A stretch of DNA of 11,532 nucleotides from Turicibacter sp. (GTDB lineage: Bacteria; Bacillota; Bacilli; MOL361; Turicibacteraceae). Positions 1 through 6,318 of the stretch are shown in pieces. How positions within the stretch are numbered: position 1 is the stretch's first letter; every line of letters starts with the position of its first letter. Below the pieces are notes generated by a model, which was given only the letters and a program-made list of their open reading frames with translations, ran no database searches and was not told the origin of the DNA. The DNA is taken from positions 1 to 11,532 of the forward strand of contig JAUMTV010000096.1 in NCBI GenBank assembly GCA_030531025.1, read 5' to 3'. The position numbers were made by a program, and so were the translations under genes.

Positions 1-1
1 C

Positions 2-53
2 CTATAGTCCAGATAAAAATTTTCTATGAAGAAAATTTATCTGGACTTATATA
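2..53. repeat. Left arm of a perfect 52-bp inverted repeat
   Basis: Bases 2-53 are the exact reverse complement of 512-563, with no mismatch over 52 positions. The match stops at 54 on one side and at 1 on the other (c here, a at the corresponding place beyond 563). The arm is itself nearly palindromic: GTCCAGATAAA at 7-17 pairs with TTTATCTGGAC at 36-46, and TTTTC pairs with GAAAA inside it, with two extra A on one side and a short loop around 25-30. It could form a stable hairpin or cruciform. The left flank lies almost entirely outside the window, so a target duplication cannot be checked here. Confidence 0.95.
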
Positions 54-165
54 GATTGTAAAGAAGTCGTAAGAGTTTAAGTGAATAATTATAGGTAAGA
101 AACTGTGATTTTTTAAATGAATAAAAGATTATCTCAAGTGATTGGATTTAGTTTAATTCAATTTT

Positions 166-384
166 TTAAACAGATTTTGTTGTTACTGTATCAGTATCAA
201 TCGCTGCTAATTTTAAATCTGGCTTTGTATCATTAAGTACTAAAATATAATTATCGATAACAAATTGCATAAAATCAATAATTTTACCTGAGGATAAGTC
301 ATCCGATGGGCTATTAATATTGATTGATTGTGATTTTCCTTCTGTATCTTTGAACTTGCATGCTAAAGTAGTTGTTTGCGTCAT
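166..384 (-). CDS. Small DUF2922-like protein of unknown function
   Basis: This gene encodes 72 residues beginning MTQTTTLACKFKDTEGK. The pattern of an N-terminal hydrophobic strand, a Gly-Lys turn, an Ile-rich strand (SININSPSDDL), a helix with a Met (IDFMQFVIDN) and a Thr-rich tail (AAIDTDTVTT) resembles the short DUF2922 proteins common in Bacillota, whose function is not known. The same frame stays open upstream to an ATG at 504, giving 112 residues. That extension has no good ribosome binding site, starts directly beside the right repeat arm and translates through a poly-G run, so I chose the ATG at 382-384. The only binding-site-like sequence is the G10 run eight bases upstream. The gene lies alone between the two repeat arms. 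I see no clear promoter; TACAAT just upstream of the G run is a possible -10 without a convincing -35. The family call is moderate and rests on pattern memory only. Confidence 0.6.
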   Translation of the reverse strand: MTQTTTLACKFKDTEGKSQSININSPSDDLSSGKIIDFMQFVIDNYILVLNDTKPDLKLAAIDTDTVTTKSV

Positions 385-392
385 GAAAGATT

Positions 393-402
393 CCCCCCCC
401 CC
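393..402 (-). repeat. Homopolymer of ten G (minus strand) at the ribosome binding site of the small gene
   Basis: The plus strand has ten consecutive C at 393-402, so the transcript of the minus-strand gene carries GGGGGGGGGG eight bases before its ATG. G-rich sequence can pair with the anti-Shine-Dalgarno sequence, so the run probably serves as the binding site. A run of this length is conspicuous in such AT-rich DNA and is prone to slippage. Gain or loss of one G would change binding-site spacing, and would also connect or disconnect the upstream open frame that starts at 504. Confidence 0.85.
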
Positions 403-511
403 TGTATTGTATGGATTGGAGTGGCTCAGGCCTGATGACCAATTCATGACATATATTTCAATGAATCTCTGAAATGGTGTGGTAAAATTAATATTTTTGT
501 TCATAATAAGA

Positions 512-563
512 TATATAAGTCCAGATAAATTTTCTTCATAGAAAATTTTTATCTGGACTATAG
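512..563. repeat. Right arm of the perfect 52-bp inverted repeat
   Basis: This is the exact reverse complement of 2-53. The inner end lies eight bases from the ATG at 502-504 of the extended reading frame, so on the minus strand this arm is the leader-side hairpin and the left arm is the downstream hairpin. Neither arm has the long T run of a standard intrinsic terminator. Confidence 0.95.
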
Positions 564-652
564 TTGGCCTTGAACTTAAAAAGGACTAGAAACTGAGGAT
601 GATTCTGAAAATGTAGATTATTTCTCTGTTTTTATATAGATACCGTGGATGT

Positions 653-661
653 TGGTATAAT
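653..661 (+). promoter_or_regulatory. Possible extended -10 promoter upstream of the Mn riboswitch
   Basis: TGGTATAAT is a perfect extended -10 element, but no -35 is visible at the right distance. If used, it would make a leader that includes the TCTCGTTAT sequence at 698-706, which is complementary to the riboswitch/terminator switch strand. It is weaker evidence than the promoter just downstream. Confidence 0.3.
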
Positions 662-665
662 TTTC

Positions 666-695
666 TTGAATTGTAGAATCTGAATATAGTATAAT
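666..695 (+). promoter_or_regulatory. Promoter of the mntP operon
   Basis: TTGAAT at 666-671 and TATAAT at 690-695 are separated by 18 bases. The expected start near 702 places about 25 nucleotides before the riboswitch P1 helix. A second TATAAT at 704-709 has no matching -35. Confidence 0.6.
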
Positions 696-724
696 AATCT
701 CGTTATAATTAAGTACTCATTTAA

Positions 725-815
725 TGATGAGGGAGTAGTTGGCATCTTTGATGTGATTAAGTCAACAACCGCGAACTTTGTTTCTGGCTTAGTATTAAAT
801 AACGAGACTCATGCA
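725..815 (+). promoter_or_regulatory. yybP-ykoY manganese riboswitch (aptamer)
   Basis: The family hallmarks are present. The 5' strand reads ATGAG followed by the conserved loop GGAGTAG (727-738). The 3' strand reads AACGAGA followed by CTCAT (801-812), matching the AGCAAGA-type loop of the family. ATGAG 727-731 pairs with CTCAT 808-812 as P1, and GTTGGC 738-743 pairs with GTCAAC 761-766 as the next helix. The downstream gene is the Mn exporter mntP, a classical target. The 3' P1 strand overlaps the 5' arm of the terminator at 801-847. Mn2+ binding should therefore hold P1, break the terminator and turn the operon on. Family, ligand and ON direction rest on known members; the pairing is seen here. 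Confidence 0.85.
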
Positions 816-851
816 TAACAGCTTTTTTGTTATGTAAGATTCTCGTTTTTT
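801..851 (+). terminator. Riboswitch-controlled intrinsic terminator before mntP
   Basis: AACGAGA 801-807 pairs with TCTCGTT 841-847. CATAACA 814-820 pairs with TGTTATG 828-834, with a partly paired internal stretch between, and a T run follows (846-851). The 5' arm is also the 3' half of the Mn aptamer, so aptamer and terminator are mutually exclusive. Confidence 0.85.
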
Positions 852-902
852 ATTGCTTAATCTTTCAAATTAAATGAGCATAATGAAAGTAGGAGGACAT
901 AC

Positions 903-1469
903 ATGGGATTTATTACACTGATTTTTGTTGCGATTAGTTTAGCTATGGATGCATTTACGGTTTCTATTGCAAAGGGAATTAGTTTAAAAGAAGTAAAACC
1001 TAAACAGGCGGCTAAAGTGGCTTTATTTTTTGGTGGGTTTCAGGCGTTAATGCCGTTTATCGGTTGGTTTTGTGGACAAAGTTTTGAAAAGTATATCAAT
1101 GCTTTTAGTCATTGGATTGCATTAATTTTATTATGTGCGATTGGTGGAAAGATGTTGTACGAGTCATTCCAAGATGAAGAAGATGAAGAGGATGAAGTGG
1201 ATCCTTTAAATACGAAATCATTAACCATTTTAGCGATTGCAACGAGTATTGATGCTTTAGCAGTTGGTGTGACGTTTGCTTTTTTAAATGTTAACATCTT
1301 TTGGGCAATTGCTTTAATTGGAGGAATTACATTTGTGATTAGTTATCTCGGTGTTTTCTTAGGAAATAAAGTTGGAAAATACTTTAAAAATTATGCTGAA
1401 ATTGTTGGTGGAATTATCTTAATCATTATAGGATTAAGTATTTTCTTACAAAATACAGTTTTAGGTTAA
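903..1469 (+). CDS. mntP: Manganese efflux pump MntP
   Basis: MntP exports Mn2+ across the cytoplasmic membrane and protects against manganese overload. The protein has 188 residues, the usual length, with about six hydrophobic segments in two related halves. Each half carries the family's membrane aspartate motif, AMDAFTVSIAKG (Asp16) and SIDALAVGV (Asp117). The first half also has GFQALMPFIGW at 45-55. The cytoplasmic loop between the halves is extremely acidic (DEEDEEDEVD at 91-100), encoded by an imperfect GAT/GAA/GAG repeat. The ATG follows AGGAGG (891-896) at six bases. The gene is led by a yybP-ykoY riboswitch with its own terminator, which fits induction by manganese. The next gene, a cation exchanger, follows after 24 bases with no terminator between, so the two are likely cotranscribed. 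The call is secure from motif and context. Confidence 0.93.
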   Translation: MGFITLIFVAISLAMDAFTVSIAKGISLKEVKPKQAAKVALFFGGFQALMPFIGWFCGQSFEKYINAFSHWIALILLCAIGGKMLYESFQDEEDEEDEVDPLNTKSLTILAIATSIDALAVGVTFAFLNVNIFWAIALIGGITFVISYLGVFLGNKVGKYFKNYAEIVGGIILIIIGLSIFLQNTVLG

Positions 1470-1493
1470 TCGTTAGTAAAGGATGTGATATCA

Positions 1494-2450
1494 GTGAGTT
1501 ATATTATTTTAGTAATCGGATTTATTTTGCTTATTAAAGGTGCTGACTTGTTTGTTGATGGAGCATCTTCAATTGCGAAGTCATTAAAAATTCCAAGTTT
1601 AATCATTGGATTAACTATTGTTGCATTTGGGACAAGCGCTCCAGAGGCAGCGGTAAGTATTACAGGGGCGTTTGCCGGAGCGAATGATATTACGGTTGGA
1701 AATGTTGTTGGGTCAAATATCTTCAATTTACTAGTCGTTGTGGGTGTAGCTGCATTTATTTCACCTTTAAATGTAAAACGTTCCATTATTGCTAAAGAGT
1801 TTCCGTTTGCTATTATGGGTGCTTTTGTTTTAATTGTGTTAGGTTATGATTCGAAATATCATAATTATCCAGACAATGTGTTAACACGTGCGGATGGGAT
1901 TATGTTATTAGTTTTACTCGGAATTTTTATGTATTACCTAATTGAATTAGCCTTAACATCACGAAAAAATGGAGTAGAGGAAGACGAAGAAATTAAAGTC
2001 TATTCAATGCCAAAAAGTATCGGACTTTGTCTAATTGGGATTATCGGAATTGTACTAGGTGGTGACTGGGTTGTTGATGCAGCCTCTGATATTGCTTTAA
2101 CATTTGGAATGAGTCAAAGTATGGTTGGTTTAACAATCGTTGCAGTGGGAACATCATTACCTGAATTAGTCACTTCAATTGTAGCTGCACGTAAAGGTGA
2201 AAGTGATATTGCACTTGGAAATGTGATTGGATCAAATATCTTTAATATTTTCTTCGTTTTAGGGATCTCGTCATTTATCCATGAGATTACGATTAATACA
2301 GCAGTCTTCTTTGATATGTTTATCATGTTAGCAGCGTCATTCATTACTTATGGATTTGCTGCTTCAAAACGTAAAATTAATAAACCAGAAGGTGCCCTTT
2401 TAGTTCTTTTATATGTTGCTTATATGGCATTCGTTATCTGGAAAGGATAA
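1494..2450 (+). CDS. Calcium/sodium antiporter of the CaCA family (YrbG-like)
   Basis: This is an integral membrane cation exchanger that would move a divalent cation against Na+ or H+. It shows the two inverted alpha repeats of the superfamily: GTSAPE at 46-51 with GNVVGSN at 69-75, and GTSLPE at 219-224 with GNVIGSN at 242-248. The two halves are joined by an acidic loop (VEEDEE at 161-166). About ten hydrophobic segments span its 318 residues, the usual length. I chose the GTG at 1494 because AGGATGTGAT (1480-1489) ends four bases before it. The in-frame GTG at 1485 lies inside that binding site. The gene sits 24 bases after mntP and ends in a strong terminator, so it should respond to the same Mn riboswitch. 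Family members are usually described as Ca2+/Na+ exchangers; the operon suggests a role in Mn2+ or general divalent cation export, which is inference. Confidence 0.88.
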   Translation: MSYIILVIGFILLIKGADLFVDGASSIAKSLKIPSLIIGLTIVAFGTSAPEAAVSITGAFAGANDITVGNVVGSNIFNLLVVVGVAAFISPLNVKRSIIAKEFPFAIMGAFVLIVLGYDSKYHNYPDNVLTRADGIMLLVLLGIFMYYLIELALTSRKNGVEEDEEIKVYSMPKSIGLCLIGIIGIVLGGDWVVDAASDIALTFGMSQSMVGLTIVAVGTSLPELVTSIVAARKGESDIALGNVIGSNIFNIFFVLGISSFIHEITINTAVFFDMFIMLAASFITYGFAASKRKINKPEGALLVLLYVAYMAFVIWKG

Positions 2451-2474
2451 GAGAGAAATAATCTCTCTTTTTTT
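2451..2474 (+). terminator. Intrinsic terminator of the mntP operon
   Basis: GAGAGA 2451-2456 and TCTCTC 2462-2467 form a six-pair stem directly after the stop codon, and a run of seven T follows. Confidence 0.85.
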
Positions 2475-2499
2475 ATTTTTACATCATTGCAACCTAACG

Positions 2500-2528
2500 T
2501 TGACAACATGTCACGCTAAAATGATAGT
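2500..2528 (+). promoter_or_regulatory. Promoter with candidate operator of the XRE-type regulator
   Basis: A consensus TTGACA (2500-2505) lies 17 bases before GATAGT (2523-2528). TGACA-aca-TGTCA (2501-2513) is a perfect inverted repeat over the -35, well placed for autoregulation by an HTH protein. An AAAG..CTTT near-palindrome follows in the leader around 2532-2545. Confidence 0.55.
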
Positions 2529-2584
2529 GAAAAAGTCTAGGCTTTGTTAAGATATCACTGTAAAATTTAGTTAGGAGGTTATCA

Positions 2585-3370
2585 ATGATGGAGTTTGGTG
2601 AGAAGTTATTTAAATTAAGAAAAGAAAATGGAATGTCTCAAGAATCATTAGCGGAATGATTAAATACAACTCGACAAGCTATTAGTAAGTGGGAGAATGG
2701 TCAAGGCTATCCAGAAACTGAGAAGTTATTATTAATTAGTAATATTTTTAATGTCTCGTTGGATTATTTATTAAAAGATGGGACAGAACATGTTTTAGAA
2801 ACTGAAAGAGGATATTATGTAAGCAAAGAAACGATAGAAGGCTTTTTAATTTATGAAAGTAAAACATCAAAATTAGTTGGTATAGGAATTGGTTTATTAA
2901 TTTTATCAGCGATTCCATATTTTATGCTTGAGCAAACAATTGCAGTTATTATCATCGCAGTTATAGTCATGATGGCTGTTGGTGTTTTATTATCAGCTAG
3001 TTTTATTGAAAACAACTATAAAGTCTTAAAACAAGAGTCTTTAATTTTTGATGAAAAAGTCTTAAAAGATTTAAAGATGAAATACTCTCAATTAAGAATG
3101 AAGTATATGATTTTTTCAATTGTTAGTGCGTTAAGTATTGTAGCAGGTGGAACTTTATTAATTCTCTTTGAAAAACAGCTTTATATTCCACAAAATTTTG
3201 ATTTAGCCTATTCGATTAGTTCATTTTTTATTGCTATTGGTTTTTCTATCTTAATTCATATGAGCACAATGATGGAGTCATATGATTTATTAATTAAAAA
3301 TGAAGAATATTATAATAAATTAAGTTCAAAGTTATTAAGAAGATGGCATGAAAAGATATCAAAACTTTAA
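2585..3370 (+). pseudogene. XRE-family regulator with membrane domain, interrupted by in-frame TGA
   Basis: After AGGAGG (2573-2578) an ATG opens a frame reading MMEFGEKLFKLRKENGMSQ, the start of an XRE helix-turn-helix domain, then meets TGA at 2657-2659 (codon 25). The same frame continues as LNTTRQAISKWENGQGYPET and NVSLDYLLKDG, the recognition helix and end of the domain. It then runs to a normal stop through about four membrane segments and a lysine-rich tail. Apart from the TGA the gene looks complete at 261 codon positions. The membrane-anchored XRE layout is known in Bacillota, where it may sense membrane or envelope state; the target is unknown. One base change from a sense codon (for example TTA, CGA or TGG) explains the TGA. 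TGG encodes Trp in neighbours, and all called genes treat TGA as stop, so recoding is unlikely. A TTG at 2759 could start a 203-residue membrane fragment, but it has no binding site. A read error is possible. Confidence 0.85.
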
Positions 3371-3398
3371 AAAAATATTACCTAGGTAATATTTTTTT
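3371..3398. terminator. Palindromic terminator after the XRE pseudogene
   Basis: AATATTACC and GGTAATATT flank a TA centre at 3383-3384, with an A run before and seven T after. It is symmetric, so it could act in both directions. Confidence 0.8.
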
Positions 3399-3421
3399 AT
3401 GATTGAGAAAAGTTGCTTAAC

Positions 3422-3450
3422 TTGAAGTTTTGAGGCGGATAAGGTATAAT
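3422..3450 (+). promoter_or_regulatory. Promoter of dusB
   Basis: TTGAAG (3422-3427) and a perfect TATAAT (3445-3450) are spaced by 17 bases, giving a leader of roughly 70 nucleotides. Confidence 0.7.
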
Positions 3451-3528
3451 GATGATTTGAGATTTTGTGTCGAAATAATTTTAATTGATATATATATAAA
3501 TGAAGATTAAAAGGAAAGTGGTGAAAGT

Positions 3529-4536
3529 ATGAGCTTTAAAATTCGTGAGATTGAAATTGATAATCCAGTTGTTTTAGCACCAATGGCAGGTGTTTGTAAT
3601 GCAGCATTCCGTACTATTGTTAAAGAAATGGGAACAGGATTAATTTATGCTGAGATGGTTAGCGATAAAGCAGTTGTTTATCAAAATAAAAAAACATTAG
3701 ATATGCTTTATGTTGACCCTGCTGAGCGTCCATTATCGATGCAAATTTTTGGTGCTGATAAAGAAACATTCGTTGAGGCAGCAAAATATGTGGATGCAAA
3801 CTGTGATTGCGATATCATTGATATTAACATGGGATGTCCAGTTCCAAAGGTAACAAAAAATGAAGCGGGAGCTCGTTTATTATTAGAACCAGATAAAATT
3901 TATGATATCGTTGCAAGTGTCGTAGATGTATGTAAAAAACCTGTAACTGTTAAAATGCGTACAGGTTGGGATAAAGAGCATATTTACGCGGTAGAAAATG
4001 CCCTTAAAGTTGAGCAAGCAGGAGCAAGTGCCATTGCTGTTCATGGTCGTACACGTTCTCAAATGTATGAAGGAAAAGCCGATTGGGGAATTATTAAAGA
4101 TGTTAAAGAGGCTGTTAAAACAATTCCTGTCATCGGAAATGGAGATATTAATTCACCTGAATTTGCGAAAAAAGTTTTAGAAGAATCAGGTGTTGATGGA
4201 ATTATGATCGGTCGTGCCGCTTTAGGTAACCCATGGTTAATGAAGCAGATTGTTCATTATTTAAAAACAGATGAATTAATTGGTGAACCAACACCGGAAG
4301 AAAAATTACGATTAGCAGTTGATCATATGAATCGCCTAATTGACTTAAAATGTGAAAAAGTTGCCTTACTTGAAATGCGTTCACATATGGCGTGGTATAT
4401 TAAAGGATTAGAAGGAGCTACTCATGTTAAACGTATGGTGACAACTGTTAAAACACGTGAAGAAATGATGGATATTATTAATCGTTATCAAGCGTATTTA
4501 AATGGAGATAAATCAGCGCGTTTAGTTGTTGAATAG
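3529..4536 (+). CDS. dusB: tRNA-dihydrouridine synthase DusB
   Basis: This flavoenzyme reduces specific uridines of tRNA to dihydrouridine using FMN and NADPH. The 335 residues match the family length. They show the TIM-barrel FMN site APMAGVCNAAFR (17-28) and the catalytic loop INMGCPVPKV with Cys103. KMRTGW (Lys142), HGRTR (His172), GNGDI (203-207) and IGRAALGNPW (227-236) follow; these are the phosphate- and flavin-binding loops. The C-terminal helical domain that grips tRNA follows. The ATG at 3529 is preceded by AAGGAAAGTGGTGA (3511-3524). The gene has its own promoter and terminator and so is monocistronic here. The choice of DusB among Dus paralogues rests on overall motif pattern and length, typical of the Bacillota form. 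Confidence 0.92.
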   Translation: MSFKIREIEIDNPVVLAPMAGVCNAAFRTIVKEMGTGLIYAEMVSDKAVVYQNKKTLDMLYVDPAERPLSMQIFGADKETFVEAAKYVDANCDCDIIDINMGCPVPKVTKNEAGARLLLEPDKIYDIVASVVDVCKKPVTVKMRTGWDKEHIYAVENALKVEQAGASAIAVHGRTRSQMYEGKADWGIIKDVKEAVKTIPVIGNGDINSPEFAKKVLEESGVDGIMIGRAALGNPWLMKQIVHYLKTDELIGEPTPEEKLRLAVDHMNRLIDLKCEKVALLEMRSHMAWYIKGLEGATHVKRMVTTVKTREEMMDIINRYQAYLNGDKSARLVVE

Positions 4537-4537
4537 T

Positions 4538-4563
4538 AAAAGGAGCCGTTAGGCTCCTTTTTG
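4538..4563. terminator. Terminator between convergent dusB and peptidase genes
   Basis: AGGAGCC (4541-4547) and GGCTCCT (4552-4558) pair around a GTTA loop, with A on the left and a T run on the right. It lies two bases after the dusB stop and nine bases before the end of the minus-strand gene, so it may serve both. Confidence 0.85.
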
Positions 4564-4571
4564 TTTATGAA

Positions 4572-5612
4572 TTAAAATTTAATTTCTGTTAAATAAGCAT
4601 GCAATAATTTCATCGTATTCGTGCATCCATTAATATGTGTACGTTCTACACCATGTGAAGCATGAACACCTGGTCCAATTAATGCGGCTTGAATATCATG
4701 TCCAGCACGAAGAGAAGCGGATGCATCTGAACCGTAGAATGGGTAAATATCGACCGCATAACTTAAGTCATATTTTTTAGATAATTCAATTAATTCAGAT
4801 ACCATTTGATAGTCGTAAGGTCCTGATGAATCTTTCGCACAGATTGAAACATCATATTCTGTACATGATAAATCTTTTCCGATACATCCCATGTCAACGG
4901 CAATCATACGATCGATACCACTTGGTAAGTGTGCCGCACCATGTCCGATTTCTTCATATGTTGAAATAATAAATTTCACATTATAGTTTGGTTTTTTGTT
5001 GTTTTCTAATAAATATTTGAAGACAGTAAAGATAATTGAGACGCTAATTTTATCATCAATATGACGTGATTTAATAAATCCGCTATCCGTAATAGTTGTT
5101 TTAGGATCAATCGAAATAAAATCTCCATTTTGAATACCAATTGCTAATACATCTTCTTTACTGCGTACAATTTCATCTAATCGAATCACTAGTTCATCTT
5201 CTGTTTGTCCTTTTTGACGGCAATCAGGATAAACATGTGAAGAAGGTGAGACACTTAAAATTGTTCCCGTGTATGTTTTTTGGTCGCGTGTATGAACATT
5301 ACAATATTCCCCTTGTAATGTCATCATCTGGTTTCCACCAATTGTTGTCACATTTAGTGTTCCGTCGCTATTAATTGAACGAACCATTAATCCAAGTGTA
5401 TCAACATGTGCAGATAGAGCTAATGTTTTACTATTATCATATCCATCCAATTCAATAATAAGGTTTCCTTTATTAGTTTTAGTACTTTTTAAACCTAATT
5501 CGTCTGCATATTTTTTAACTTTCTCAATAACTTTGTGTGTGTAACCACTTGGACTTGGTGTTGTTAAAATATCGGTTGCCAACTCATAAAAATATGATTG
5601 ATCAAATAACAT
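4572..5612 (-). CDS. M42 family metallo-aminopeptidase
   Basis: M42 enzymes are cytoplasmic two-metal aminopeptidases that form tetrahedral particles and trim peptides. The protein has 346 residues, the usual length. Its metal and catalytic motifs run in order: AHVDTLGL (His69, Asp71), the bridging aspartate in RHIDDK (Asp186/187), TYEEIGHGA with the Glu pair 220/221, AVDMGC (Asp240) and HASHGVERTH near the C-terminus (His320 as likely ligand). The segment between about 75 and 175 corresponds to the inserted dimerisation domain. The ATG at 5610-5612 is preceded on the minus strand by GGGGAG at about five bases. A TATAAT on the minus strand at 5673-5678 may be its -10, without a clear -35. It is transcribed divergently from the RDD gene. 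Substrate preference cannot be read from the sequence. Confidence 0.88.
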   Translation of the reverse strand: MLFDQSYFYELATDILTTPSPSGYTHKVIEKVKKYADELGLKSTKTNKGNLIIELDGYDNSKTLALSAHVDTLGLMVRSINSDGTLNVTTIGGNQMMTLQGEYCNVHTRDQKTYTGTILSVSPSSHVYPDCRQKGQTEDELVIRLDEIVRSKEDVLAIGIQNGDFISIDPKTTITDSGFIKSRHIDDKISVSIIFTVFKYLLENNKKPNYNVKFIISTYEEIGHGAAHLPSGIDRMIAVDMGCIGKDLSCTEYDVSICAKDSSGPYDYQMVSELIELSKKYDLSYAVDIYPFYGSDASASLRAGHDIQAALIGPGVHASHGVERTHINGCTNTMKLLHAYLTEIKF

Positions 5613-5749
5613 AGAACTCCCCTTTTCCGTTTTGATTTTCTTTATAGCTGCATAGATTTCGCTATTAAGAGTATTATACTATAATATGGAATATTTACAC
5701 TATATTACTGCATAAAAGATAGATGAAATCTAAAGTGAATCAGTGCCAA

Positions 5750-5778
5750 TTTACACGCTTTCTTATCTCATGTATAAT
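5750..5778 (+). promoter_or_regulatory. Promoter of the RDD-VanZ operon
   Basis: TTTACA (5750-5755) and TATAAT (5773-5778) are separated by 17 bases, leaving a leader of about 60 nucleotides before the RDD gene. Confidence 0.7.
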
Positions 5779-5844
5779 GAAAAAGTAATACGATTGTTAA
5801 TCTAAAACTAGACATCAAGAAGAATGAGAAGGGAAGAGTAAAAA

Positions 5845-6294
5845 ATGTTTGATATGTTCTTAAGACGCGCGATAGCATTTGTAGTGGATGTAATTATTTT
5901 AATATTAATTTTCTTTGGAAATTTTATGTTTATGGTAACGTCTTTAAATTTAAGTGCTGAAAATCCAATGAATTTAGTTGAGATGATGATGATGGTAGCT
6001 TTACAATTACTTTATGTAATGATTTATTTCATTTACATCCCGATTAAATGGCCAGGACAAACAGTAGGGAAAAAACTTTTAAAAATTAAAGAAGTAACAC
6101 AAAATGGAAGAGAACTAACACTAAAACAATATTTTCAACGTGACTTTTTATTAAAGTTTTTATTGTCATCAATGACATCAGGTTTTGCTGTATTATTTAA
6201 TGCAATTTTATTAACATATCAGCTTATTCGTAAACAAGAGTTACGAGCACTACATGATATTATAGTGAAAACGAAAGTGGTGCGTATCAAGTAA
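5845..6294 (+). CDS. RDD family membrane protein
   Basis: The 149-residue protein has the RDD family signature. An Arg pair and Asp flank the first membrane helix (RRAIAFVVDV, Arg7/Arg8, Asp15). A second helix is followed by KWPGQTVGKKLLKIKEV (69-84), and a third hydrophobic segment leads to the conserved LHD near the C-terminus (136-138). RDD proteins are small three-helix inner-membrane proteins; a few have been linked to Na+/H+ exchange or secretion, but most have no assigned role, so none is given here. The ATG follows AGGGAAGAG. The VanZ-like gene begins 24 bases after its stop with no terminator between, so they form one operon under the promoter at 5750-5778. Confidence 0.88.
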   Translation: MFDMFLRRAIAFVVDVIILILIFFGNFMFMVTSLNLSAENPMNLVEMMMMVALQLLYVMIYFIYIPIKWPGQTVGKKLLKIKEVTQNGRELTLKQYFQRDFLLKFLLSSMTSGFAVLFNAILLTYQLIRKQELRALHDIIVKTKVVRIK

Positions 6295-6318
6295 AAAAGA
6301 TGAGAAGAGGTGAGCATC

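Larger units (their letters stand above)
2..563. mobile_element. Candidate non-autonomous element or invertible cassette bounded by 52-bp inverted repeats
   Basis: The two perfect repeat arms enclose 458 bp that carry a single small minus-strand gene. No transposase or recombinase is visible inside. Identical long terminal inverted repeats without a transposase fit a MITE-like element moved in trans. They also fit a segment inverted by a recombinase encoded elsewhere. Both arms begin with CTATAG on the outside, which would allow a TA target duplication, but only one base of left flank is present. Perfect identity of the arms implies recent movement or active sequence homogenisation. What is seen is the repeat; mobility or inversion is inference. 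Confidence 0.35.

Noticed and set aside
2..563. Integron attC-type cassette sites
   Set aside because: The arms lack the RYYYAAC/GTTRRRY boxes, and no integrase is present. They are identical inverted copies, whereas attC arrays are direct and variable.
2657..2659. TGA read as tryptophan (alternative genetic code)
   Set aside because: TGG is used for Trp throughout, and all other genes are ended or left open consistently with TGA as a stop (for example the VanZ-like gene ends in TGA).
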